Source: Pseudorhodobacter antarcticus (GTDB lineage Bacteria; Pseudomonadota; Alphaproteobacteria; Rhodobacterales; Rhodobacteraceae). From it: a DNA stretch of 5,686 nucleotides. The translations under genes were made by a program, and so were the position numbers. Shown in pieces: positions 1 to 5,624 of this stretch. The notes beneath the pieces were generated by a model, which saw only the letters and a program-made list of their open reading frames with translations, searched no databases and was not told the DNA's origin. The DNA is taken from positions 1 to 5,686 of the forward strand of contig CAMAWZ010000167.1 of NCBI GenBank assembly GCA_945861995.1. Direction: 5' to 3'. Numbering within the stretch: position 1 is the first letter of the stretch; the number at the start of each line of letters is the position of its first letter.

Positions 1-1186
1 CGTGGCGCGGGCGATTTTCGAGAAATGGGAATTGGATTTTGCGGTTGTCGGCGAGACGATTTTCGAAGACCGTTTCTTGATTATGCACGGCAATCAGATC
101 AAGGCCGATTTGCCGCTGTCAAAGCTGTCTTCCTCGGCCCCCGAATATGACCGCCCTTGGGTGCCAACGCCTGCTGCTGCGCCCCTTGGCCCCGTTCCCG
201 CCATCACCCCCATTGTTGCGCTGCGCGCGCTGATCGCATCCCCAAGCTATGGCGCGAAAAATTGGGTGTATGAGCAGTACGACGCCCAAGTTGGCGCAGA
301 TACCGTTGTAGCGCCTGGTCTTGGCGCTGGCGTGGTGCGGGTGCATGGCACGGGCAAGGCGCTGGCGTTCACGTCGGATGTCACCCCGCGCTATGTGAAA
401 GCAAACCCCGTTGAAGGCGGCAAGCAGGCCGTGGCCGAAGCTTACCGCAACCTGATTGCCGTGGGCGCGCGCCCCTTGGCCACAACCGATAACCTAAACT
501 TCGGCAACCCCGAAAAGCCTGAAATTATGGGGCAGTTTGTGGGCGCTATTCAGGGCATTGGTGCGGCGGTAAAGGCGCTGGATATGCCCATCGTGTCGGG
601 CAACGTGTCGCTTTATAATGAGACGGATGGCAGCGCGATTATGCCCACGCCCACGATTGGCGCGGTGGGGCTGCTGGCCAGCCTTGATGAACTGATTGCA
701 GGCCGCCCTGCGTCTGGCGATGCCCTGGTTTTGATTGGGGCCACAAGCGGCCATCTGGGCCAAAGCGCGCTTTTGGCCGAAGCCTTTGGCATAGAGGCAG
801 GCGATGCCCCGCCTGTGGATTTATTGGCCGAGCGTTTGCACGGCGAATTCATCTTGTCCGCGCGCGCGCGCATACGCGCCTGCAGCGATCTGTCCGATGG
901 TGGCCTTGCCCTTGCCGCCTTTGAAATGGCGACGGGTACAGGGATTGGTTTAACGTTAAACGACGGTGATATTGCGCAGCTTTTTGGCGAGGATCAGGCG
1001 CGCTATATCGTGGCCCCGGCCGATGCCCCTGCCGTGCTGGCATTGGCCGCCAAGGCGGGCGTACCCGCTGCCCAAGTTGGCCAATTTGGCGGCGATCAGG
1101 TCAGCCTTGGCGGCGATACCGCACCGCTGGCGGACTTAACAGCCATCTATCGCGGGGCCTTTGCCGCAGCTTTGGGGCTGGCGTGA
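1..1186 (+). CDS. purL: Phosphoribosylformylglycinamidine synthase, large subunit PurL, C-terminal part (5' end outside window)
   Basis: PurL carries out the ATP-dependent conversion of FGAR to FGAM with ammonia from the glutaminase PurQ (with PurS), the fourth step of de novo purine synthesis in the cytoplasm. The 394 residues read from base 2 have no real start: the GTG at 2 is an internal codon, and small-type PurL proteins are about 720-740 residues, so roughly 45 percent is missing upstream. Visible family features, counted from the first residue here, are the tail of the first AIRS C-terminal domain (about 1-50, with APEYDRPWV), the second AIRS N-terminal domain (about 85-230, with DNLNFGNPE at 163-171 and SGNVSLYNE at 199-207) and its C-terminal domain (about 240-375, with DLSDGGLALAAFE at 296-308). 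No frameshift or missing motif is visible. The TGA stop overlaps the GTG start of the next gene (GTGA, 1183-1186), which suggests translational coupling. Confidence 0.96.
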   Translation, partial: VARAIFEKWELDFAVVGETIFEDRFLIMHGNQIKADLPLSKLSSSAPEYDRPWVPTPAAAPLGPVPAITPIVALRALIASPSYGAKNWVYEQYDAQVGADTVVAPGLGAGVVRVHGTGKALAFTSDVTPRYVKANPVEGGKQAVAEAYRNLIAVGARPLATTDNLNFGNPEKPEIMGQFVGAIQGIGAAVKALDMPIVSGNVSLYNETDGSAIMPTPTIGAVGLLASLDELIAGRPASGDALVLIGATSGHLGQSALLAEAFGIEAGDAPPVDLLAERLHGEFILSARARIRACSDLSDGGLALAAFEMATGTGIGLTLNDGDIAQLFGEDQARYIVAPADAPAVLALAAKAGVPAAQVGQFGGDQVSLGGDTAPLADLTAIYRGAFAAALGLA

Positions 1187-1674
1187 AGCTGCGCCCCGCC
1201 ACCCCTGCGGACATTGCCGCGATTCGCGCCATCGCGCAGTTGCCGCAACACTCCGCGCTGATTACAGACGAGGATGATGCAGCCCTGCTGGCCTATATCG
1301 GTGATCCAAATTCCCGCCTGCTGATGATCGAGATAGGCGCAGATCAAACCGCAGGGTTCGCGTTGTTTTGCGAACTCGATAGCCGCGCAAAGGCGGTCGA
1401 ACTACGCCGCCTTGCGCTGCGCGAGGTTGGGCGCGGCCAAGGGCGCGCTTTTGTGCAGATGCTGACCGATTACGCTTTTGATCGGCTTGGCGCGCAGCGG
1501 GTTTGGCTGGACACCAATTTCGACAATCTGCGCGCGCAAAAGGTCTATACCGATTGCGGCTATCAGCTGGAAGGCAAGCTGCGCGCGCATGGCTTTTGTG
1601 CCCCGTTGAACTGTGCCCTTGATCAATGGATTTACGGCATTTTGCGCGCCGAATGGGCAAGCCAGCGCATCTAA
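1183..1674 (+). CDS. GNAT-family N-acetyltransferase, substrate unknown
   Basis: A 163-residue protein with one GNAT (Gcn5-related) domain, which transfers an acetyl group from acetyl-CoA to an amine. It opens with the usual beta1-alpha1 segment (MKLRPATPADIAAI, 1-14). Motif A is VELRRLALREVGRGQGRAF (72-90), where GRGQGR at 83-88 is the pyrophosphate-binding loop of the R/Q-x-x-G-x-G/A type. Motif B has the common N-x-x-A-x-x-x-Y-x-x-x-G pattern (N115, A118, Y122, G126). No signal peptide or membrane segment is seen. The GTG start at 1183 is chosen because it overlaps the purL stop in the 4-base arrangement typical of coupled genes and places the domain start correctly; there is no separate ribosome binding site outside purL. 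The position invites a link to purine metabolism, but nothing in the sequence gives the substrate: it could equally acetylate a protein, ribosomal N-terminus or small molecule. Confidence 0.9.
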   Translation: MKLRPATPADIAAIRAIAQLPQHSALITDEDDAALLAYIGDPNSRLLMIEIGADQTAGFALFCELDSRAKAVELRRLALREVGRGQGRAFVQMLTDYAFDRLGAQRVWLDTNFDNLRAQKVYTDCGYQLEGKLRAHGFCAPLNCALDQWIYGILRAEWASQRI

Positions 1675-1680
1675 GCGCCC

Positions 1681-1709
1681 TTGCAAGCGCGCAAACTGCG
1701 CCCTACATT
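1681..1709 (+). promoter_or_regulatory. Candidate sigma-70-type promoter for bolA-grxD
   Basis: TTGCAA (1681-1686) and TACATT (1704-1709) are separated by exactly 17 bases; each matches the TTGACA/TATAAT consensus at 4 of 6 positions. A start near 1716 would give a leader of about 19 bases carrying the bolA ribosome binding site. The site fills most of the 60-base gap after the acetyltransferase, the only sizeable gap in this + strand cluster. This is inferred from motif and spacing only; no operator such as an Iron-Rhodo-box or Fur/Irr site was recognised. Confidence 0.45.
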
Positions 1710-1734
1710 CATGCCACAGAACAGGAGCCCGCCC

Positions 1735-1971
1735 ATGCCCATCGACGCCCATGACATTGAAAACCTGATCCGCGCCGCCTTTCCGAATGCGCAGGTCTCG
1801 GTGCAGGGCGATGATGGCGCGCATTTTGCGGCCACTGTGATTGACGCCAGTTTTAAGGGCATGAACCGCGTGCAGCAACAGCGCGCGGTCTATGCCAGCC
1901 TTAAGGGCAAAATGGATGGGCCAAACGGCGCGCTGCACGCGCTGGCGCTGACCACCAAAGCCCCTGAATAA
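1735..1971 (+). CDS. BolA family protein (IbaG/BolA2-like)
   Basis: A 78-residue protein that is a whole BolA domain. BolA proteins partner with CGFS monothiol glutaredoxins, sharing a [2Fe-2S] cluster, and act in iron-sulfur trafficking and iron sensing. Residues 30-56 follow the family signature (HFAATVIDASFKGMNRVQQQRAVYASL), followed by LHALALTT at 67-74. H30 in the beta1-beta2 loop and H68 near the C-terminus sit where cluster ligands lie in characterised BolA proteins. The segment RVQQQRAVY resembles E. coli IbaG (RVKKQQTVY) more than BolA itself, which has RHR there, so I call the IbaG/BolA2 branch. The frame is open back to a TTG at 1681 and an ATG at 1711, but ATG 1735 is preferred because AGGAG (1723-1727) lies 7 bases before it and the domain begins directly. 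grxD follows after 18 bases, supporting co-transcription and a joint role. Confidence 0.93.
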   Translation: MPIDAHDIENLIRAAFPNAQVSVQGDDGAHFAATVIDASFKGMNRVQQQRAVYASLKGKMDGPNGALHALALTTKAPE

Positions 1972-1989
1972 TTGAAAAGGAGTGCCGAT

Positions 1990-2349
1990 ATGAGCGCACA
2001 AGACCAAATTCGCGATATGGTGCAAAAGAACGATGTGGTGCTGTTCATGAAAGGCACCAAGATGATGCCGCAATGCGGCTTTTCGTCCAAAATCGCGGGC
2101 ATTTTGAACTATATCGGCGTGGAGTATGCCGATGTAAACGTGCTGGCCGATGCCGACATTCGCCAAGGGATCAAGGATTTTTCCGACTGGCCAACGATCC
2201 CGCAGCTGTATGTAAAGGGCGAATTTGTTGGCGGCTGCGACATTGCCATCGAGATGACGCTGTCGGGCGAGCTTGATCAATTGCTGGCCGACAAGGGCGT
2301 GGCGTTTGATAAATCTGCCGCTGACAAAATCCGCGAAGCGAACGGGTAA
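1990..2349 (+). CDS. grxD: Monothiol glutaredoxin, Grx4/GrxD type (CGFS)
   Basis: A 119-residue single-domain monothiol glutaredoxin. These proteins bind a glutathione-ligated [2Fe-2S] cluster as a dimer, or with BolA as a heterodimer, and pass it to target proteins in the cytoplasm. The active site is CGFS (29-32), preceded by the MKGT segment (20-23). The glutathione-binding elements follow: WPTIPQLYVKGEFVGGCDI at 67-85, with the cis-proline motif TIP at 69-71 and GGCD at 81-84. Length is normal for the short bacterial class (about 105-120). ATG 1990 is chosen over the in-frame TTG at 1972 because AGGAG (1978-1982) stands 7 bases before it and because the TTG is next to the bolA stop without a binding site. 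The bolA gene immediately upstream is the expected protein partner. The gene ends 46 bases before a strong hairpin at 2396-2437. Confidence 0.96.
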   Translation: MSAQDQIRDMVQKNDVVLFMKGTKMMPQCGFSSKIAGILNYIGVEYADVNVLADADIRQGIKDFSDWPTIPQLYVKGEFVGGCDIAIEMTLSGELDQLLADKGVAFDKSAADKIREANG

Positions 2350-2362
2350 GCAGGCGCAGTTT

Positions 2363-2385
2363 GGGCGCGCCTTATTGCAGCGCCC
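2363..2385 (+). other. Weak GC-rich stem-loop after grxD
   Basis: GGGCGC (2363-2368) can pair with GCGCCC (2380-2385) around an 11-base loop, just after the grxD stop. It has no following T run, so it is not a convincing terminator alone; it might shield the 3' end of the message or work with the larger hairpin downstream. The pairing could be chance in GC-rich DNA. Confidence 0.25.
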
Positions 2386-2395
2386 CCCATGCGGT

Positions 2396-2437
2396 TATTT
2401 ATTCCTAGGTGAAAGCACTTTCACTTAGGAATAAATA
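2396..2437. terminator. Long hairpin between convergent grxD and zapA, likely bidirectional terminator
   Basis: Arms 2396-2415 and 2418-2437 form a 20-bp stem with only CA between them. The top half is GTGAAAG/CTTTCAC, and the base is AT-rich (TATTTATT paired with AATAAATA). Nineteen pairs are Watson-Crick and one (2408 with 2425) is G-T. It lies 47 bases after the grxD stop and 29 bases beyond the zapA stop, on opposite strands, so it can end both transcripts. In RNA from the + strand the odd pair is a stable G-U; from the - strand it becomes a C-A mismatch. There is no separate U tract, but the AU-rich stem base supplies U residues on the 3' side of neither strand in a clean run, so Rho-independent activity is inferred rather than shown. 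A protein-binding palindrome is the alternative. Confidence 0.65.
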
Positions 2438-2465
2438 TACTCGCCGTAGGCTCCCGCCCTTGGCA

Positions 2466-2822
2466 CTAGGCCATATCTTCGATTTGCTGGGCCAGCGCCT
2501 CGGCCCTTGCGGCAATTTCGGCCATCGAATCCGACACGTGCTGCGGCACGACTGCAACTTGCACAGTTTGCGGCGCAGGCGCAGGGCCGTCTAGTTCGGC
2601 GCGCAATTGGCGCAATTCGTCTTCGTAACTTGCGGTTTTATCAGCCAGCATCAGTGCCGCCATCAGCAGCATCCGCGCCTCGGGCAGGCGGCCCATTTGG
2701 GCCACGAGTGGCTGCGCCTCGGCGTCCAGCATGGCGGCTGCGGACATGAGAAACTTCTCTTCTCCTGGCTGGCAGGCGACCATAAAATTACGTCCGCCGA
2801 TTTGAATCTCCAGATCAGACAT
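2466..2822 (-). CDS. zapA: Cell division protein ZapA
   Basis: A 118-residue ZapA. The family binds FtsZ and bundles its filaments, helping the Z ring assemble at midcell. The N-terminal part has the family pattern: alternating hydrophobics with IGGRNF (8-13), C17, GEE (20-22), a helix with LD at 32-33, then G44, E49, R50 and LLMAALMLAD (52-61). This is followed by a helical coiled-coil stretch (about 62-78), an Ala/Pro/Val-rich linker (about 79-95) and a final amphipathic helix (98-117). ATG 2822 is preferred to the upstream in-frame ATG at 2882: GAGG (2829-2832 on the - strand) lies 6 bases before it and the conserved domain starts at once. It overlaps the end of the upstream coiled-coil gene by 8 bases (2815-2822), so the two are almost surely one operon and translationally coupled. 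Confidence 0.93.
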   Translation of the reverse strand: MSDLEIQIGGRNFMVACQPGEEKFLMSAAAMLDAEAQPLVAQMGRLPEARMLLMAALMLADKTASYEDELRQLRAELDGPAPAPQTVQVAVVPQHVSDSMAEIAARAEALAQQIEDMA

Positions 2823-3297
2823 GGGGGGCCTCTTGGACCAAAGGATCAAGGGCGGCGATAATGGCCGCCAGTTCCGTGGCATCGAACACGCGCTCGGCGC
2901 GCAGGGTTTCCAGTTCGGCCTCTTGCTCGGCGATGCGGGCCGTCAACTCGTCTACATCGGCGCTATCGGGCGCAGCGTCGGTATTGAACGGGGGGGCCAC
3001 GGACGCGCGCGCTGCGGCAAGTTCGTCTGTCAGGCGGGTAATTTCCAATGCCAAAGCAAGGGTTTCAGCGCCCATTTGCGCCTGCAAGGCGCGGTACCGA
3101 TCGGCCCAATCCTCGATACTGGTGCGGGCCGCCTCCAGCGCGCGCAGCAGTGCCGCGCTGCCCTCTCCTTCGGCGGCTGGTACGGGCGCTGGTATTGGGG
3201 CTGGCACGCTTTTGCGCGACAATGCCTCTAGCCCCTGATCCACGCGATCAAAGGCAGCGCTGATGCGGCGCGATAACTCTGTTATGTCTTCGGACAT
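2815..3297 (-). CDS. Coiled-coil protein encoded upstream of zapA (candidate ZauP-like Z-ring factor)
   Basis: A 160-residue acidic, Ala/Glu-rich protein without a recognisable catalytic motif, signal peptide or membrane segment. It has a short N-terminal helix (about 3-28, MSEDITELSRRISAAFDRVDQGLEAL), a Pro/Ala linker (31-43, PAPIPAPVPA), a long predicted coiled coil (about 47-98), a Pro/Asp-containing break (101-114) and a second coiled coil (about 115-150, DELTARIAEQEAELETLRAE). In Caulobacter the coiled-coil protein ZauP is encoded just upstream of zapA and works with ZapA to focus the Z ring. Position, size and build fit that role, but coiled coils are poor evidence of homology, so the function is inferred. 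ATG 3297 is chosen because the helix starts there; the frame is open to 3405, but the added residues are basic and unlike the rest. The binding site is weak (AGGG, nine bases upstream). Its stop lies inside the zapA start region, overlapping 8 bases. Confidence 0.82.
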   Translation of the reverse strand: MSEDITELSRRISAAFDRVDQGLEALSRKSVPAPIPAPVPAAEGEGSAALLRALEAARTSIEDWADRYRALQAQMGAETLALALEITRLTDELAAARASVAPPFNTDAAPDSADVDELTARIAEQEAELETLRAERVFDATELAAIIAALDPLVQEAPHV

Positions 3298-3454
3298 GCC
3301 ATTAGGCCCTAACTTCGGCAACCGTATCTGTGCAAGTTTCGGTTGATCTGGTGCTTTCGTCAAGCGCCTATCGCCAAAAAGGCGCGCGCGGCTTGATCTT
3401 GGCAATCCTTCCCGTTAGGTCATCACAAGGATCACCAACCATAGGACTGCTGCC
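3298..3454. promoter_or_regulatory. Divergent intergenic region between the zapA operon and tkt
   Basis: These 157 bases must hold the promoters for both divergent units. The best + strand candidate for tkt is TTGGCA (3399-3404) with a poor -10 CATCAC (3421-3426) 16 bases on, giving a short leader. On the - strand TTGACG (3363-3358) is a good -35, but the base run 17 bases on (GAAACT, 3340-3335) is a weak -10. Neither is convincing. A small hairpin CGCC-AAAAA-GGCG (3372-3384) lies between them. No operator or riboswitch was recognised. Confidence 0.4.
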
Positions 3455-5470
3455 GTGGATATTGCCCAAATCGCCGCCAAAAACCCAAGCCATTGGATGC
3501 GCGCTGCTGCCATCCGCGCCCTGACGCTGGATGCGGTTGCTGCCGCCAATTCGGGCCATTCGGGCATGCCGATGGGCATGGCAGATGTGGCCACCGTGCT
3601 GTTCGAGCGGCATCTGCGCTTTGACCCTGCCGCGCCGCACTGGGCTGACCGCGACCGCTTTATCTTGTCGGCTGGCCATGGCAGCATGCTGATTTACAGC
3701 CTTTTGTATCTGACAGGATACAAAGATATGACGCTGGATCAGATCAAAAACTTTCGCCAATGGGGGGCCATTACGGCGGGTCATCCTGAATATGGCCATG
3801 TTGCGGGCGTTGAAACCACTACGGGGCCGCTGGGCCAAGGAATTGCCAATTCGGTTGGCTTTGCGATGGCCGAAGAAAACCTGCGCGCGCGCTGGGGCGC
3901 GAAGATTGTCGATCATTATACCTATGTGATCGCGGGAGATGGCTGCCTGATGGAAGGCGTGTCCCAAGAGGCCATCGGCATTGCGGGCAAGCAAAAACTC
4001 TCGCGCCTGATCGTGCTGTGGGATGACAATGGCATCACCATTGACGGCCGCGTTGACCTTGCCGATATCACGGATCAAAAGGCGCGCTTTGCGGCGTCTG
4101 GCTGGAATGTGCTGTCTTGCGATGGGCATGACGCAGCCGATATTGACCGCGCCCTGACGGCTGCGAAAAAGTCTGACCGCCCCACGATGATTGCTTGCAA
4201 AACCCATATTGCACTGGGCCATGCGGCGCAGGACACATCCAAAGGCCACGGCGCGCTGACCGACAAAGATCAAATGGCTGCCGCCAAAGCCGCCTACGGC
4301 TGGACATCGGGGCCATTTGAAGTACCTGCCAAAATTAAGGCAGAGTGGGAGGCGTTCGGCGTGCGCGGGGCAGCATCCCACGGCGAATGGGCGAAACGCT
4401 TTGCCGCCCTTTCGCCTGCCAAACAGGCCGAGTTTCATCGTATGTTTGCGCTGGACGCGCCTGCAAAACTGGCCAGCACTATTCGCGCGGTCAAAAAGGC
4501 AGCAAGTGCGGATGCGCCGAAACTCGCCACCCGCACGGCATCAGAAAAGGTGCTGGTCGCGGTGAACCCGACTATGCCCGAAACCTTTGGCGGATCGGCT
4601 GATTTGACGGGTTCCAACAACACCAAAACCGCCGATCTGGGCGTGTTCACGCCCGAAAACCGCGCGGGCCGCTATATGTATTGGGGTATTCGCGAACACG
4701 GCATGGCCTCTGCAATGAATGGGATGGCGCTGCACGGCGGAATGCGCCCCTATTCGGGCACATTCATGGCCTTTACCGATTATGCCCGCCCGGCGATGCG
4801 CCTTTCGGCGCTGATGGGCATTCCTGTGGTCTATGTGATGACCCATGATTCAATTGGTCTGGGCGAAGATGGCCCCACCCACCAGCCCGTTGAACATCTG
4901 GCCATTTCGCGCGCGACGCCTAATACCTACGTCTTCCGCCCCGCCGATCTGGTGGAAACTGCCGAGGCATGGGAGTTGGCGTTGACGGCAAAAACCACGC
5001 CGTCCGTTATGGCCCTATCGCGCCAAAATCTGCCCACAGTGCGCCGTGTGCATACCAACACGAACCTAACGGCCAAAGGGGCCTATGTGCTGGCTGAAGC
5101 AGAGGGCAAGCGTCAGGTCATCTTGATGGCGACAGGTTCCGAAGTGGAAATCGCCCTGAAAGTGCGCGATCTGCTGCAATCAGGCGGCATTGGCACGCGC
5201 GTTGTGTCCATGCCCTGTATGGAGCTGTTTGCGCAGCAGGACGAGGCGTACCGCCGCAAAATCCTGCCCCCCGGCCCTGTGCGCGTGGCCATTGAGGCGG
5301 GCGTGCGCATGGGCTGGGATCGATGGCTTTTGGGCGAGCGCGGCAAATTTGGCCGCGAGGCTTTTGTCGGCATGACCAGCTTTGGCGCATCGGCCCCCGC
5401 CGAAGTGCTGTATAAGCAGTTTGGCATTACCGCAGAGGCGGCAGCAGAGGCGGCGAAAGCGCTACTTTAG
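3455..5470 (+). CDS. tkt: Transketolase
   Basis: A complete 671-residue thiamine-diphosphate transketolase (E. coli TktA is 663), moving two-carbon ketol units between sugar phosphates in the pentose phosphate pathway. The N-terminal ThDP-binding domain (about 10-340) has NSGHSGMPMG (32-41), AGHGS (73-77), GPLGQG (124-129) and the ThDP/metal motif GDGCLMEG (161-168) ending in DDNG (190-193, with N192); H265 in KGHG is the active-site histidine after it. The pyrimidine-binding domain (about 358-530) carries the catalytic glutamate E414 in GIREHGMA, phosphate-binding residues in SADLTGSN (381-388), and DSIGLGEDGPTHQP (465-478) with H476. The C-terminal domain runs from about 545 with ATGSEVEIA (559-567). 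The GTG start at 3455 is supported by AGGA (3443-3446) 8 bases upstream and by the normal N-terminus (DIAQIAAKNPSHW). No Calvin-cycle gene adjoins it, suggesting the housekeeping copy. It diverges from the zapA operon and is followed by the repeat at 5486-5624. Confidence 0.97.
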   Translation: MDIAQIAAKNPSHWMRAAAIRALTLDAVAAANSGHSGMPMGMADVATVLFERHLRFDPAAPHWADRDRFILSAGHGSMLIYSLLYLTGYKDMTLDQIKNFRQWGAITAGHPEYGHVAGVETTTGPLGQGIANSVGFAMAEENLRARWGAKIVDHYTYVIAGDGCLMEGVSQEAIGIAGKQKLSRLIVLWDDNGITIDGRVDLADITDQKARFAASGWNVLSCDGHDAADIDRALTAAKKSDRPTMIACKTHIALGHAAQDTSKGHGALTDKDQMAAAKAAYGWTSGPFEVPAKIKAEWEAFGVRGAASHGEWAKRFAALSPAKQAEFHRMFALDAPAKLASTIRAVKKAASADAPKLATRTASEKVLVAVNPTMPETFGGSADLTGSNNTKTADLGVFTPENRAGRYMYWGIREHGMASAMNGMALHGGMRPYSGTFMAFTDYARPAMRLSALMGIPVVYVMTHDSIGLGEDGPTHQPVEHLAISRATPNTYVFRPADLVETAEAWELALTAKTTPSVMALSRQNLPTVRRVHTNTNLTAKGAYVLAEAEGKRQVILMATGSEVEIALKVRDLLQSGGIGTRVVSMPCMELFAQQDEAYRRKILPPGPVRVAIEAGVRMGWDRWLLGERGKFGREAFVGMTSFGASAPAEVLYKQFGITAEAAAEAAKALL

Positions 5471-5485
5471 TTGAACGCTGATAAC

Positions 5486-5504
5486 AGGGGGGCTTTGCCC
5501 CCCT
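5486..5504 (+). terminator. GC-rich hairpin after tkt, probable terminator
   Basis: AGGGGGGC (5486-5493) pairs perfectly with GCCCCCCT (5497-5504) around a TTT loop, 15 bases after the tkt stop. There is no T run behind it, so it is an imperfect intrinsic terminator. It is also the outer hairpin of the left copy of the repeat at 5486-5624, which may together end tkt transcription. Confidence 0.5.
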
Positions 5505-5624
5505 CGCTGCGCTCACCCCCCAGGATATTTAGAAAAAAGAGAAGGCTGATTGGCGTTTCTCTTTTTTCTAAATATCCTCGGGGGTGAATGGGCCATTGGC
5601 CCAGAGGGGGGCGAGCCCCCCTCT
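5486..5624. repeat. Pair of inverted intergenic repeat units
   Basis: Left unit 5486-5543 and right unit 5557-5624 are diverged inverted copies of one structure: a G6C/GC6-type hairpin (5486-5504; right 5603-5624 with a CGAG loop), a variable spacer, then CACCCCC followed by a 22-base AT-rich tail. The tails (5522-5543 and 5557-5578) are perfect reverse complements, beginning AGGATATTTAGAAAAA; after one mismatch (5521 against 5579) pairing continues for 8 more bases (5513-5520 with 5580-5587). The 13-base centre (5544-5556) is unpaired. The spacer differs: 5505-5512 on the left is unstructured, while 5589-5603 on the right is its own hairpin TGGGCC-ATT-GGCCCA. From memory, similar G-rich hairpin plus GAGGATATTT sequences recur between genes in Rhodobacterales; this was not searched. 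It carries no coding capacity and no transposase. Confidence 0.8.

Noticed and set aside
2..4. GTG as a start codon for the first open frame
   Set aside because: The protein from this codon begins in the middle of PurL, so it is an internal valine codon of a gene cut by the window edge.
1402..2280. A 292-codon open frame on the - strand across the acetyltransferase, bolA and grxD
   Set aside because: It crosses three well-supported + strand genes and their spacers and has no family feature or ribosome binding site.
2350..2465. Possible 6S RNA downstream of zapA, a common arrangement in many proteobacteria
   Set aside because: The gap before grxD is 116 bases, shorter than a typical 6S RNA of about 160 or more, and its structure is explained by a simple hairpin without the 6S central bubble.
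2882..2882. Upstream ATG giving zapA 20 more residues
   Set aside because: The added residues would be Trp/Pro/Arg-rich, lie inside the upstream coiled-coil gene, and precede the conserved domain; the ATG at 2822 has its own GAGG site.
2507..3263. Several + strand open frames opposite zapA and the coiled-coil gene
   Set aside because: They are low-complexity Ala/Arg/Gly translations antisense to two genes that overlap in an operon and show real protein patterns.
3368..4438. A 356-codon open frame on the - strand opposite the first half of tkt
   Set aside because: It lies antisense to a transketolase with all motifs intact, is very rich in Arg/Ala/Gly/His, and shows no domain; it is the usual by-product of GC-rich third positions.
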